A DNA stretch of 64,000 nt. It comes from Roseomonas mucosa ATCC BAA-692. GTDB lineage: Bacteria > Pseudomonadota > Alphaproteobacteria > Acetobacterales > Acetobacteraceae. Of this stretch, positions 1-9,790 are shown one piece after another; the stretch's first letter is position 1, and each line of letters starts with the position of its first letter. A program made the position numbers and the translations under genes. The notes under the pieces were generated by a model, which made no database searches, was not told where the DNA came from, and saw only the letters and a program-made list of their open reading frames with translations. The DNA lies in the NCBI RefSeq assembly GCF_000622225.1, contig NZ_JHWD01000009.1, positions 39,127-103,126 of the forward strand, in the 5' to 3' direction.

Positions 1-365
1 GCAAGCCGCCGCGCGCCTGGAAGGGCACGCAGGCCGAGACCCTGCTGGACCTCGACGCGCTGACGGAACCCACGGCCTTCTACGAGGGCACGGCGCGCGA
101 GGCGGCGCGGGACTATCCGCAGAACGCCAATGTCGCCGCCACCGTGGCGCTGGCTGCGGGCGGCTTCGATACGGTGCGGGTGAAGCTGGTCGCCGATCCG
201 GGCATCGGCCGCAACGTCCACGAGGTCGCGGTGCGCTCCGGCTGCGCCGATTTCACCATCAGGCTGGAGGGGCGTCCCTCGCCGGCCAATCCGAAGACCT
301 CGCTGACTGCGGGGTACAGCGTGGCGCGCGAGCTGCTGAACCGCGCATCCGCCACCGTCATCTGA
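1..365 (+). CDS. nadX: L-aspartate dehydrogenase, C-terminal part (cut by window start)
   Basis: Partial gene; the reading frame is open from base 3 and stops at TGA 363-365. The visible 120 residues carry the family C-terminal pattern: FYEG followed by AREAARDYPQNANVAATVALA and a later NVHEV segment. L-aspartate dehydrogenases convert L-aspartate to iminoaspartate/oxaloacetate plus ammonia with NAD(P)+. The gene lies 14 bp upstream of an aldehyde dehydrogenase on the same strand, so the two probably share an operon. A catabolic role rather than NAD synthesis is plausible because no nadA/nadC is nearby, but the start of the operon is outside the window. Family assignment is firm; the physiological role is inferred. 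Confidence 0.82.
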   Translation, partial: KPPRAWKGTQAETLLDLDALTEPTAFYEGTAREAARDYPQNANVAATVALAAGGFDTVRVKLVADPGIGRNVHEVAVRSGCADFTIRLEGRPSPANPKTSLTAGYSVARELLNRASATVI

Positions 366-379
366 GGGAGGCCAGACTC

Positions 380-1855
380 ATGCGGCCGTTCGATCTGCCC
401 GAGGGAAAGCTCTATTTCGCCGGCAAATGGCGGGAGGGGCGGGGTGCCGAGATCACCTCGACCTTTCCCGCCGACCGCTCGCTGAACCGGGTGCTGCGCG
501 GCGCCTCGGCGGAGGATGTGGACCTCGCCGTCGAGGCGGCGCAGCGGGCGCAGCGCGACCCGTCCTGGCGCAACCTGCGGCCGCACGAGCGCGCCAGCTA
601 CCTCTATCGTATCGCGGAAGGCATCGCGCGCGAGGCCGACCGGATCAGCTATGTGCAATCGCGCGACACGGGCAAGACCCTGGCCGAGACGCGCGCCCTG
701 GCGATGAGCGCCGCGGGCACCTTCCGCTACATGGCGGCGCTGCTGGAAACCTCGGAGGAGGCGCTGACGCCGCAGCGGGGCGATGCGCTGACCCTGTCGG
801 TGCACGAGCCGCTGGGCGTGGTGGCGGGGATCACGCCCTGGAACTCGCCCATCGCCTCGGACGCGCAGAAGGTCGCGCCCGCGCTCGCCGCCGGCAATGC
901 CGTGCTGCTCAAGCCCGCCTCCTGGAGCCCGCTGGTCTGCCTGGAGCTCGCCCGCATCGTCGAGGCGGCGGGCCTGCCGCCGGGGCTCTTCTCCGTCCTG
1001 CCCGGCGCGGGCGGCGTGGTGGGGGAACGGCTGGTGACGCATCCCGCCATCCGCAAGGTCTCCTTCACCGGCGGCACCGAGGTCGGCCGCGCCCTGGCGC
1101 AGAAGGCGGCGGCGAAGCTGATGCCCGTCTCGCTGGAGCTGGGCGGCAAGTCGCCCACCATCGTCTTCGCCGATGCGGATCTGGACGTGGCGCTGGCGGG
1201 GGTGCTGTTCGGCATCTTCTCCTCCACCGGCCAGTCCTGCATCGCCGGCTCGCGCCTCTTCGTGCAGCGCGCGGTGTACGAGGAATTCGTCTCCCGCCTC
1301 GTCGCCGCCACGGAGGCGCTGCGCGTCGGCCATTCCTTCGAGCCACGCACCCAGGTCGCGCCGCTGATCCATGACGACCACCGGGATTCGGTGGAGGCGA
1401 TGATCCGCGACGCCGTGGCCGAGGGCGCCGAGATCCTGGCCGGTGGCCGGCGGCCCGAAGGGATGGAGGAGGGCGTCTATCTGCGCCCCACCATCCTGGC
1501 GGGGGCGGACAACAACGCCCGCATCTGCCGCGAGGAGGTCTTCGGTCCCGTGCTGGTGGTGCTACCCTTCGACAGCGAGGAGGAGGTCGTGGCGATGGGC
1601 AACGACAACGACTACGGCCTCGCCTGCGGCATCTACACGCGCGACTTCCCCCGGGCCTGGCGCGTCGGGCGGGCCATCGAGGCGGGAACGGTCTGGGTGA
1701 ACACCTACAAGCAGTTCTCCATCTCCACCCCCTTCGGCGGCGTGAAGGACAGCGGGCTGGGCCGCGAGAAGGGGCGCGAGGGCATCCGCGCCTGGATGGC
1801 GCAGAAATCCTTCTACGTGGACCTGCCCGGCCGTCCTCATCCCTGGGCTGCGTGA
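380..1855 (+). CDS. NAD(P)-dependent aldehyde dehydrogenase
   Basis: 491 residues, the usual length for the ALDH superfamily. The catalytic cysteine is Cys287 in GQSCIAG and the general base is Glu253 in LELGGKSP. The Rossmann-fold cofactor segment (GGTEVGRAL) lies just before it and EEVFGPVL is in the C-terminal half. It oxidises an aldehyde to the acid; the substrate cannot be read from sequence. The ATG is preceded by GAGGGAGG at good spacing. It follows the aspartate dehydrogenase by 14 bp and is followed 4 bp later by a flavoprotein reductase, so it is an internal operon gene. Similar pairing of aspartate dehydrogenase with an aldehyde dehydrogenase occurs, to my recollection, in other proteobacteria. 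Confidence 0.9.
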   Translation: MRPFDLPEGKLYFAGKWREGRGAEITSTFPADRSLNRVLRGASAEDVDLAVEAAQRAQRDPSWRNLRPHERASYLYRIAEGIAREADRISYVQSRDTGKTLAETRALAMSAAGTFRYMAALLETSEEALTPQRGDALTLSVHEPLGVVAGITPWNSPIASDAQKVAPALAAGNAVLLKPASWSPLVCLELARIVEAAGLPPGLFSVLPGAGGVVGERLVTHPAIRKVSFTGGTEVGRALAQKAAAKLMPVSLELGGKSPTIVFADADLDVALAGVLFGIFSSTGQSCIAGSRLFVQRAVYEEFVSRLVAATEALRVGHSFEPRTQVAPLIHDDHRDSVEAMIRDAVAEGAEILAGGRRPEGMEEGVYLRPTILAGADNNARICREEVFGPVLVVLPFDSEEEVVAMGNDNDYGLACGIYTRDFPRAWRVGRAIEAGTVWVNTYKQFSISTPFGGVKDSGLGREKGREGIRAWMAQKSFYVDLPGRPHPWAA

Positions 1856-1859
1856 CATC

Positions 1860-3122
1860 ATGACCCAGCGCATCGCCATCATCGGCTCCGGTCCCAGCGG
1901 CTGCTTCCTGGCCCAGGCCCTGCGCCGGGACTGGCCGCAGGCGGAGATCGACATCATCGAGCGCCTGCCGGTGCCCTATGGGCTGTTGCGCCATGGCGTG
2001 GCCGCCGACCACCAGGGCACCAAGGCGGTGTCGCGCCAGTTCGACCGGCTCTTCGAGCGCGAGGGCGTGCGCTTCTGGGGCGATGTCGGGATCGGCCGCG
2101 ACGTGACGCTGGAGGCGCTGCGCGGGCTCTACGATGCGGTCTTCCTGGCCCTGGGGCTTTCGGGCGACCGGCGCCTCGGCATTTCCGGCGACGACTTGCC
2201 GGGCGTGCACGGCTCGGGCTGGGTGACGCGCTGGCTGAACAGCCATCCGGACGAGGCCGGGCGCGTGCCTGCCCTCGGCGCGCGGGTGGTGGTGATCGGC
2301 AACGGCAACGTGGCGCTCGACCTCGCGCGCATGCTGAGCAAGGACGAGGCGGAGTTGGCGGGCAGCGACCTCGATCCGGACCATGCCGCCGTGCTGTCCG
2401 CCGTGCGCGAGGTCACGGTGGCGGGCCGTGGCGCGCCGGAAGCGGCGCGCTTCGATGTGGCCATGATCAAGGAATTCGGCAGGCTCGCCGGCACGCGCAT
2501 CAGCGTGCCGCCGGCGGACGGCCCGGCACCGGAGGATGCGCCTTCCGCCGCGCGCCTCGCCGCGCTGCGGGCGCTGGACGGCGCGGGCGGCGGCGACCGC
2601 CGCCTCGGCTTCCGCTTCAACCTCGTGCCCGAGGCGGTGCTCGGCACCGAACGCGTGGAGGCGGTTCGCTTCCGCGACCGCCGCAGCGGCGCGGTGGAGG
2701 AGATCCCCGCCGACACGGTGCTGACCGCCATCGGCTTCGAGCCCGGCCCGGCCGAGGCGCTGCACCGCGCGGCCTGCGGCCTGCCACCGGGCGTGGCCCT
2801 GCCGCCGGAACTCTCGCCCGGCCTCTACGCCGCCGGCTGGTTCCGCCGTGGCCCGCGCGGCACCATCCCGGAGGCCCGTGCCGAGGCGCGGCTCGTCGCC
2901 GATGCGGCGCGCGCAGCGCTCGCCACCGCCACGGGCGCGAAGCCGGGCCGGGAAGGGCTGGCCGCCCTGCTGCGGGAACGGGGCGTGGAGCCGGTGGGCT
3001 TCGCCGACTGGCTGCGCATTCGCGCCGCCGAGGAGGCCGCAGCCAGCGCCGGGCGGGTGCGCCGCAAGGGCGCCACCCGCGACGCCCTGCTGGCCCTGTG
3101 CCGTGAGCTGGCCGAGGCATGA
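1860..3122 (+). CDS. FAD/NADPH ferredoxin (adrenodoxin)-reductase-like flavoprotein
   Basis: 420 residues. The N-terminus has the FAD-binding GSGPSG at about residues 9-14, followed by the adrenodoxin-reductase signature VPYGLLRHGVAADHQGTK. A second nucleotide-binding motif, VIGNGNVALDLAR, is at about 140. This is the NADPH-adrenodoxin reductase/FprA family, which passes electrons from NADPH to a ferredoxin or flavodoxin. The C-terminal region is somewhat shorter than in mitochondrial members. The stop overlaps the next ATG (ATGA), so translation is coupled. A flavodoxin gene lies two genes downstream, which makes it the obvious electron acceptor. The terminal oxygenase or other consumer is not visible in the window. 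Confidence 0.85.
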   Translation: MTQRIAIIGSGPSGCFLAQALRRDWPQAEIDIIERLPVPYGLLRHGVAADHQGTKAVSRQFDRLFEREGVRFWGDVGIGRDVTLEALRGLYDAVFLALGLSGDRRLGISGDDLPGVHGSGWVTRWLNSHPDEAGRVPALGARVVVIGNGNVALDLARMLSKDEAELAGSDLDPDHAAVLSAVREVTVAGRGAPEAARFDVAMIKEFGRLAGTRISVPPADGPAPEDAPSAARLAALRALDGAGGGDRRLGFRFNLVPEAVLGTERVEAVRFRDRRSGAVEEIPADTVLTAIGFEPGPAEALHRAACGLPPGVALPPELSPGLYAAGWFRRGPRGTIPEARAEARLVADAARAALATATGAKPGREGLAALLRERGVEPVGFADWLRIRAAEEAAASAGRVRRKGATRDALLALCRELAEA

Positions 3123-3712
3123 GCGACATCCCGTTCGCCATCGCCGCCCCGCTCCGCCCCGGCGAGGTGGTGGAGCTGCGCGGCCGCCGCATCGAGGTGC
3201 CGCTGGACCTGTCCGGCCGCGCGCTCGGACATCTCGACCTGCGCGGCACCGTCTTCGCCGCGCCGCTGCGCCTCGCGGGCACGGTCTTCGAGGGGCTGGC
3301 CTGGTTCCAGGACTGCCGCTTCGAGGCCGGCATCGACGCCTCCGGCGCGCGCTTCGACCGCGATGCCCGCTTCGACGGTGCGGTCTTCGAACGCCAGGCG
3401 CGCTTCTCCGGCGCCGAGTTCCGCGGCACCGCCAGCTTCGACAGCGCCCGCTTCGCCACGCTGGCGGAACTCGACCACGCCGTGGCCTTCGGCAACCTTT
3501 CCTGCGACAGCGCCCGCTTCGAGGCTGCCGTGACGCTGCAGGACACTGAATGCCTGGGCGGCTTCTGGTGCAACGCCGCGCGCTTCGATGGCCGCGTGGA
3601 CCTGCGCGGGCTGGAGGTGCATGGCCGCACCTGGCTGCGCGGCGCCTCGGGCGAGAAGGGCCCCGAGGCCCTGCTGCGCGAGATCACCGCCTACGGCTTT
3701 TCCTGGACCTGA
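3119..3712 (+). CDS. Pentapeptide-repeat-like beta-helix protein
   Basis: 197 residues. From about residue 50 to 175 the protein runs in short repeats built around ARFDR-DARFDG-AVFERQ-ARFSG-AEFRG-TASFDS-ARF, with Phe or Leu at every fifth position. This is the signature of the pentapeptide-repeat right-handed beta-helix. No signal peptide or membrane segment is visible. Function is unknown; such proteins are often protein-interaction modules or nucleic acid mimics. Its position between a ferredoxin-reductase-like protein and a flavodoxin, with a 4-bp overlap to the former, suggests an accessory role in the same redox unit, but that is inference only. Confidence 0.72.
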   Translation: MSDIPFAIAAPLRPGEVVELRGRRIEVPLDLSGRALGHLDLRGTVFAAPLRLAGTVFEGLAWFQDCRFEAGIDASGARFDRDARFDGAVFERQARFSGAEFRGTASFDSARFATLAELDHAVAFGNLSCDSARFEAAVTLQDTECLGGFWCNAARFDGRVDLRGLEVHGRTWLRGASGEKGPEALLREITAYGFSWT

Positions 3713-3735
3713 TATCCCACCGAGGAGACCCTGCG

Positions 3736-4191
3736 ATGAAGCTCCTGATCCTGGTCGGCACCATGACCGGCACGGCGGAGATGGTGGCGGACGAACTGGC
3801 CGCCGCGCTGGACGGCGCCGAGATCGTGGCCATGGATGGCGGCGACCCCGCCGTGCTGGAGGGCGCGGAGGCCTGCATCCTCTGCACCTCCACCTATGGC
3901 GACGGCGAGGTGCCCGATGGCGCCAGGCCCTTCTACGACACGCTCCGCGCCTCCGCGCTCGACCTGTCCGGCCTGCGCTACGGCGTGATCGCGCTCGGTG
4001 ACAGCAGCTACGAGACCTTCTGCGAAGGCGGCAAGCTGTTCGACAAGGCCCTTGCCGTGCGCGGCGCCCGCCGCATCGGCGAGGTCCTGTGCTGCGACGC
4101 CAGCTCCGGCGACATGCCGGAGGAGAAGGCCCGGGAATGGCTGGAAGACTGGCGGGACGCCCTCACCGCCGAAGCCGGCGCCACCGCCTGA
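3736..4191 (+). CDS. Flavodoxin (MioC-like)
   Basis: 151 residues from ATG 3736, chosen because GAGGAG lies upstream and the protein then begins directly with the first beta strand. Flavodoxin features are the FMN phosphate loop GTMTGTAE near the N-terminus, CTSTYGDGEVPD at about 55 and ALGDSSYETFCEGG at about 95, which bind the isoalloxazine ring. Length is right for a short-chain flavodoxin. It is the last gene of the operon and is followed by type A repeat 1. With the NADPH reductase two genes upstream it would form a two-component electron chain; the acceptor is unknown. Confidence 0.88.
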   Translation: MKLLILVGTMTGTAEMVADELAAALDGAEIVAMDGGDPAVLEGAEACILCTSTYGDGEVPDGARPFYDTLRASALDLSGLRYGVIALGDSSYETFCEGGKLFDKALAVRGARRIGEVLCCDASSGDMPEEKAREWLEDWRDALTAEAGATA

Positions 4192-4223
4192 GCTGCCGCG
4201 CGCCCCGTCCTGCGTTGCGCATC

Positions 4224-4545
4224 CCGGGGGGAAGGCTCTGCCTTCACCCCCGGTCCCCCCATCCGCCAGGACGCTGCGCGCCCTGGACCCCATTCGCTGG
4301 CTTCCGCTGCCGGCCGGATCGCGCCGGAGAGCGTGGCTCTCCGGCGACTGCCGCTGCCGCCAGCGCGGACAAGGGGTCTTCGTCTTTGTTCAGGAGCCCC
4401 GCCTTTCCGCCTGCTCCCAAGGATCAGGCAGGAAAGCTGACGGCTGCCACAGGCACCCACTCAAGCCAGGGGTCCGGGGACCGGCTTCGGTCCCCGGCGG
4501 AGGGGGGGCCGGGGGGGAGGCGGAGCCTCCGCCCCGGGGTTGGCC
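4224..4545 (+). repeat. Type A palindromic intergenic repeat, copy 1
   Basis: Fills the convergent gap between the flavodoxin (ends 4191) and LysR (ends 4561). It holds a chain of hairpins: 4224-4253 (GGGGGGAAGGC side), 4266-4286 (9-bp stem with one mismatch, inner pairs CGC/GCG, loop TGC), 4323-4345 (GCCGGAGAGC stem, 10 bp perfect), 4474-4497 (CCGGGGACCG stem, 10 bp perfect, loop GCTT) and a terminal GGCGGAGCCTCCGCC. Five other copies exist in the window. No open reading frame here resembles a protein. A bidirectional terminator or mobile palindromic element is likely. Confidence 0.8.
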
Positions 4546-4560
4546 GGAAGGCGCCGCGCC

Positions 4561-5472
4561 TCACAGGATCGAGCCGGCTTCCTGCAGCAGGAAGTCGCAG
4601 AGCTGCACCACATGCGGGTCGCGGGCGGCGTCCGGGCGGGCGCGCAGGACGAAGGCCCAGGTGCCGGGCAGGGAGAGCGGCGCGAAGAGGCGCACCAGCC
4701 GCCCGGTGGCCAGTTCCGCATCCAGCAACGGCGAGCGCCCCAGCGCCACCCCGGCCCCGGCCAAAGCGGCGCCGATCACCTGGTTGTAGCTGCTGAAGCG
4801 CAGCACATGGCCGGTGCCGGGCTTCTGGCCCAGGATCGGCAGCCAGGTGGACCAGTCCTTCTCCGGGCTGTCGCCATCCTCTTCCAGCAGGCTGCGGCGC
4901 AGCAGTTCCTCCGGGGTGGCGATGGCGGCCAGGGCGGGGCTGCAGACGGGGAAGACCGTCTCGGCGAAGAGCAGCCGGTCCGGCGGCACGACCCGGCCGG
5001 GCCGGGCGCGCAGGATGGCGAGGTCCAGCCCCTCCGCCGCCATGTCCGGCACATTCGTTTCCACCGCGCGCATGTGCCAGGCGATGCTGGGATGCAGCGC
5101 AGCGAAGCGGGCGAGGCGAGGCGCCAGCCAGAGCGAGGCGAAGGAGCCGCTGGCCGAGACCACGAGGTTCTGGCGCGGGTTCCGGGCCTTGTCGCGGATG
5201 GCGCCGCAGGCGCTGGCGAGACGGTCCAGCGTTTCCTCCACCACCAGCAGCAGCTCCCGCCCGGCATCGGTCGGGGCGGTGCGGCTATGGCCGCTGCCGT
5301 TGCGCGCGCGGCTCAGCAGCGGGGTGCCGAGCTGTTCCTCCAATTGGCGGATCTGGTGGCTGACGGCGCTGGTGCTGACATGCAGCATCTCGGCGGCCTG
5401 GGCGAAGCTGCCCTCCCGCGCCACGGCGGCGAAGGCCCGCAGGGCGGGGAGGGAAGGCAGATGGGCAGTCAT
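4561..5472 (-). CDS. LysR-family transcriptional regulator (GcvA-like)
   Basis: 303 residues from ATG at 5472. The N-terminal winged helix-turn-helix covers about residues 5-64 (ALRAFAAVAREGSFAQAAEMLHVS). A LysR substrate-binding domain follows, with VSASGSFASLWLAPRL and LDLAILRA segments typical of the GcvA/AmpR branch. It is divergent from the ABC exporter with 114 bp between them, the classic arrangement for a LysR regulator of the neighbouring gene. AT-rich bases near 5485-5517 in that gap could hold its site, but no clear T-N11-A box stands out. The effector is unknown. Confidence 0.88.
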   Translation of the reverse strand: MTAHLPSLPALRAFAAVAREGSFAQAAEMLHVSTSAVSHQIRQLEEQLGTPLLSRARNGSGHSRTAPTDAGRELLLVVEETLDRLASACGAIRDKARNPRQNLVVSASGSFASLWLAPRLARFAALHPSIAWHMRAVETNVPDMAAEGLDLAILRARPGRVVPPDRLLFAETVFPVCSPALAAIATPEELLRRSLLEEDGDSPEKDWSTWLPILGQKPGTGHVLRFSSYNQVIGAALAGAGVALGRSPLLDAELATGRLVRLFAPLSLPGTWAFVLRARPDAARDPHVVQLCDFLLQEAGSIL

Positions 5473-5586
5473 GGCCGTTCGAAATAGCTCAACAGCGGAT
5501 GAAAAGCTTGCATTTGCCGGCGCTGGGCCACCGGCCCAGCATCCGGCAGGGCCGCACCAGGCGGTCACGGGCTTCGAGGATTCGGC

Positions 5587-8500
5587 ATGTATTTTGATGC
5601 GCGCCTGTGGCGCCTGACCAGGGGCCTGCGCCCCGGAATGCTGCTCGGCGTCGTGCTGGGCCTGCTGGCGCTGGCGGCGGGCATCGCGCGCTTCGCCTTC
5701 CTGGGCGTGGCCCTGGCCCGGGTCTTCGCCGGGGAGGGGCTGGTCGGGGCCGCCTGGCCGCTGGCCGGGGCGGTGCTGGCGGTGCTGCTGCGCGGTGTCC
5801 TCGACCATGCCCGCGCCGCCCTGGCGCACCGCCGCCGCGGTGCAGACCAAGCTGCGCGCCGCGCTCTTCGACCGCATCGCCGCCCTCGGCCCCGCCTGGT
5901 TCGCGGGGGAACGCACCGGCGGCGTCATGCTCTCGATGATCGACGGGGTGGAGCAGCTCCAGACCTTCTTCGGCCAGTACCTGCCGCAGCTCGCCATTGC
6001 CGCCTGCGCCCCGGTGGCGATCTTCCTCTTCATCGCCTGGTGGGACGTGCCGGTGGCGCTGGTGCTGCTGACGGCGGCGCTGCTGACGCTGGTGCTGCCG
6101 GCCCTGGTGCATGGCTGGGACAAGCGGGCGGCGCTGGAGCGGCAGAAGGCCTTCAAGGCCTTCGGCGGGGAGTTCCTCGACGCGGTGCAGGGCCTGCCGA
6201 CCCTGCAGGCCTTCGGGCAGAGCGCCGCCTATGGCCGCCAGCTCGCGGCAAAGGCCCGCGCCCTCTACCGGACCACCTTCCGCGTCCTCGGCCTTTCGGT
6301 GATGACGCGCGGCATCACCGACACCGGCATGGCGCTGGGTTCCGCCATCGCGCTGATCCTCGGCGCGCACCGCGTCGCCAGCGGCGAGATGAGCCTGGAG
6401 GCGCTGCTGGTCGTGCTGATGGCCGGCACCGAGATCTTCCGCCCGCTGCGCGACCTGCGCTCCGTGCTGCACCAGGGCATGATCGGCCAGTCCGCCGCCG
6501 CCGGGCTGCACGCGCTGCTGGAGGCTGAGCCCGCCATCGCGCCGGGCGGCACCGCGCTGCGGCTGGGCGAGGCGGCGCCGGAGATCCGCTTCGAGGGCGT
6601 GCGCTTCGCCTATCCCGGCGGGCGGCAGCCGGCGCATGACGGGCTGGACTTCACCATCCGCGGCGGCGAGCGCGTCGGCCTCGTCGGCCCCAGCGGCGCC
6701 GGCAAGTCCTCGGTGATCCGGCTGCTGCTGCGGCAGTTCGACCCGCAGGCGGGCCGCATCCTGATCGGCGGCCAGGACGTCGCGACGCTGGACCCCGCCG
6801 GCATCGCCGCACACGTGGCGATCGTGGCGCAGGACGCCACGCTCTTCCACGGCACGGTGGCGGAAAACCTCCGCCTGGGCCGTCCGGAGGCGACCCAGGC
6901 CGAGCTGGAGGCCGCCTGCCGCGCCGCCAACGCGCATGACTTCATCCAGTCCCTGCCCGGCGGCTACGACGCCCTGATTGGCGAGCGCGGCGCGCGGCTG
7001 TCCGGTGGGCAGCGGCAGCGGCTGGCCATCGCCCGCGCCCTGCTGCGCGACGCGCCGATCCTGATCCTGGACGAAGCACTTTCCGCCGTGGATGCGGAAA
7101 ACGAGGCGGTGATCCAGCAGGCGCTGGACCGGCTGATGCAGGGCCGCACCGTGCTGATCCTGGCGCACCGCCTGTCCAGCGTGATCGGCGCGGACCGCAT
7201 CCTGGTGCTGTCCGGCGGAAGGGTGGCGGAAAGCGGCACCCATGCTGCGCTGATGCGCCAGGGCGGCATCTACCGCCAGCTCATGGGCGCCCAGGCCGAG
7301 GAAAGAGGGCAGGGGGCGCTGGCCGATGCGCTGCGCCCCGCCGCGGAAAGCCATGCGGCGGCGGAGAGCGAGGCCGCGCCGGAGCCCGAGGACCTCAACG
7401 CCGCCGCCGCCTCGGTCGGCTGGGGCGAGACCCTGTCCAGCCTGATCCGCTACATCCGCCCCTGGCGCGGCAGGATGACGCTCACCGTGCTCTTCGGCAT
7501 CGGCCGCGTCGCCGCCTTCATCGGCGTCGGCGTGCTCGGCGCGCTGCTGATCGCGGCGCTGCGCGACGGCGCGCCGGTGACGGGCCTCGCCATCGCGCTG
7601 GTCATCGCCGCGCCGGTGGCCGGCGGGCTGCACTGGCTGGAATCCTGGCTGGCGCACGACATCGCCTACCGCCTCCTCGCCGAGATGCGGATCGCGCTCT
7701 TCGACCGGCTGGATAGGCTGGGCCCGGCCTATCTGCTGCGGCGTCGGACGGGCGACCTCGTTTCCCTCGCCACCACGGATGTCGAGACGGTGGAGTATTT
7801 CTACGCCCATACCGTGGCCCCGGCGGTGGTGGCCCTGCTAGTACCGCTGACCGTGCTCGGCGTGCTGGCCTGGGCCGCCTGGCCGCTGGCCCTCGCCCTG
7901 CTGCCCTTCCTGCTCTACGCCGGGCTGGCCCCCACCCTGGCGCGGCGGCGCATCGATGTCCTGGGCGCGGAATCCCGCGCCGCGCTGGGCGAGCTGGGCG
8001 CGCATGTGACCGAGACCATCCAGGGCCTCGGCGACCTGCTGGCCTTCCGGGCCGTGGGCGCGCGGCGCGCGGCCTTCCTGGCCCGGGTGGCGGCCTACCA
8101 GGACCGGCGCCTTTCCCTGATGCAGGACCAGTCCCGCGCCGGGGCGGCGCTGGATGTCGCGACCGGCCTGGGCGGGCTGGCGGTCGGCGCCGTGGGCGCG
8201 GCCCTGGCCGCGTCCGGGCGGCTCGACGCGTCGCTGCTGCCGATGCTGATCCTGCTCGCCATCGCCGCCTTCCTGCCGGTTTCCGAGATCGCCCAGGTCG
8301 GGCGGCAGCTCGCCGACACCATCGCCTCCACGCGAAGGCTGCGCGTGGTGGAACGCGAGCTGCCGGCGGTGGTGGGCGGCGCCATGGAACCGTCTTCGCC
8401 CAAGGGCGGGTCGGCAGTGGCGTTCGAGGCCGTCGGATTCACCTATCCCGGCCGCAGCCGCCCGGCCCTGACCGGGCTGGACCTCGCCCTGCCCGCCGGG

Positions 8501-9148
8501 CGCACCGCGGCGCTGGTCGGCCCCTCCGGCGCGGGCAAGTCCACCGTCGCCAGCCTGCTGCTGCGCTTCTGGGACCCGCAGGCGGGGCGCATCCTGCTGG
8601 ATGGCACCGACCTGCGGGAACTGACGCTGGACGGGCTGCGCCGCCATGTCGCCCTGGTGGCGCAGGATACCTACCTGTTCAACGACACGCTGGAGGCTAA
8701 TATCCGCCTCGCCCGGCCCGAGGCCAGTCCGGCGGCGCTGCAACGCGCCGTGGAACAGGCGGCGCTGGCGGATTTCGTGGCGGGCCTGCCCCAGGGCCTC
8801 GCTACGCCGGTCGGGGAGCGCGGCGTGCAGCTTTCCGGCGGGCAGCGCCAGCGCATCGCGATCGCCCGCGCCTTCCTGAAGGATGCGCCGGTCCTGGTGC
8901 TGGACGAGGCGACCTCGCATCTCGACGCTATCAGCGAGGCCCAGGTGCGGGCGGCGCTGGAGGCGCTGATGCGCGACCGGACGGTGCTGGTGATCGCCCA
9001 TCGGCTTTCCACCATCCGCAACGCCGATACCATCCTGGTGATGCAAGGCGGCCGGGTGGTGGAGGCCGGCAACCACGCGGCACTCCTGGCGCGGCGGGGT
9101 GCCTATGCGCGTCTGGTGTCGTGGCAGATGGATGCGGTGGCGGGGTGA
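5587..9148 (+). pseudogene. Fused two-half ABC exporter (TMD-NBD-TMD-NBD), frameshifted near 5824
   Basis: Reads as a CydDC-like single-chain ABC exporter. Frame 1 from ATG 5587 gives the first membrane segments; the rest (about 1110 residues) lies in frame 2. The switch falls between about 5815 and 5845. Removing one G from CTGGCGCACC would restore a natural join (ALRTAAAVQTK) and an 1186-residue protein. NBD1 has GPSGAGKSS and LSGGQRQR, with ILILDEALSA; NBD2 has GPSGAGKST, LSGGQRQR and VLVLDEATSH. Membrane domains precede each. Everything downstream is intact, so the lesion is either recent or a sequencing error. A shortened product from ATG 5795 would lack the first helices. Substrate unknown. 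Confidence 0.7.
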
Positions 9149-9174
9149 TCCCGCGGAGTACCAGTGGTCACCGC

Positions 9175-9480
9175 CGGGGGAGGCTCCGCCTGCCCCCGGA
9201 ACCCCCACCGCCGGGGACATCGTATGTCCCCGGACCCCGCCTTTCGCTGGTGCCGGTGGCAAGGATAGTTCCTGTCCCGATCCCCCGGAACGGGTGTGCC
9301 AGCGGGGCTTCCGAAAACAAGATCAGAGGCACGGTTTCCGCGCCGATGGCACCCACAGCCGCCGTAGAGCACAGCTCTCCCGCGCGGCCAGCCTCAGCGA
9401 GCGCCCACTCACCGGACCAGGGCACGCAGTGTCCTGGCGGAGTGGGGGTTTGGGAGCGAGACGGAGCCTTGCCCCCAAGA
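9175..9480 (-). repeat. Type A palindromic intergenic repeat, copy 2 (inverted)
   Basis: Between the convergent ABC exporter (ends 9148) and SWIB gene (ends 9503). Reads opposite to copies 1, 3, 4 and 6. Hairpins: 9211-9233 (CCGGGGACAT stem, 10 bp perfect, loop CGT), a degenerate copy of the GCCGGAGAGC hairpin at 9361-9383, and 9417-9437 (inner pairs CAC/GTG). The outer ends carry GGCTCCGCC-type palindromes. The central part is more diverged than in the other copies. Confidence 0.75.
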
Positions 9481-9502
9481 CGGCCGGAACTGACCCCCGG
9501 AC

Positions 9503-9790
9503 TTACTTCAGGTGCTGGGCGAGGTACTTGTTCATCTCGAACATGGTGACCTTGTCCTTGCCGAAGACCTTGCTCAGCTTGTCGTCGGCCAGGATCTCGC
9601 GCTTGTCCTTCGGGTTCTGCAGGTCATGGGCCTTGATGTATTCCCAGACCTTGCTGACGACCTCGCCGCGCGCCAGCTTGCCTTCGCCGACAACGGCGGC
9701 CAGCTCGGGGGAGGGCTGGAGCGGCTGCTGCAGCGCGTTCGGCTTGTCGCTCTTGGCCGCCGGCTTCTTTTCCGTGGTCTTGGTGCTCAT
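9503..9790 (-). CDS. SWIB/MDM2-domain protein
   Basis: 95 residues from ATG 9790; an in-frame TTG lies directly before it but GGAGTGACTTG places the ribosome site for the ATG. The first 25 residues are Lys/Ala-rich and look disordered. The SWIB domain covers about residues 28-95: LARGEVVSKVWEYIKAHDLQ, then REILADDKLSKVFGKD and the final MFEMNKYLAQHLK. Small SWIB proteins occur in many bacteria, also chlamydiae, and are proposed nucleoid or topoisomerase-associated proteins, but their role is not settled. It stands alone, with repeat A2 after its stop and 251 bp before it. Confidence 0.85.
   Translation of the reverse strand: MSTKTTEKKPAAKSDKPNALQQPLQPSPELAAVVGEGKLARGEVVSKVWEYIKAHDLQNPKDKREILADDKLSKVFGKDKVTMFEMNKYLAQHLK

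Noticed and set aside
113..2765. Long reverse-strand open frames opposite the aldehyde dehydrogenase and reductase genes
   Set aside because: Arg/Gly/Ala/His-rich translations with no family features; they mirror real genes in a GC-rich genome.
4197..4560. Type A repeats as insertion sequences
   Set aside because: No transposase frame, no target duplications seen; size and hairpin chain suit a small palindromic element instead.
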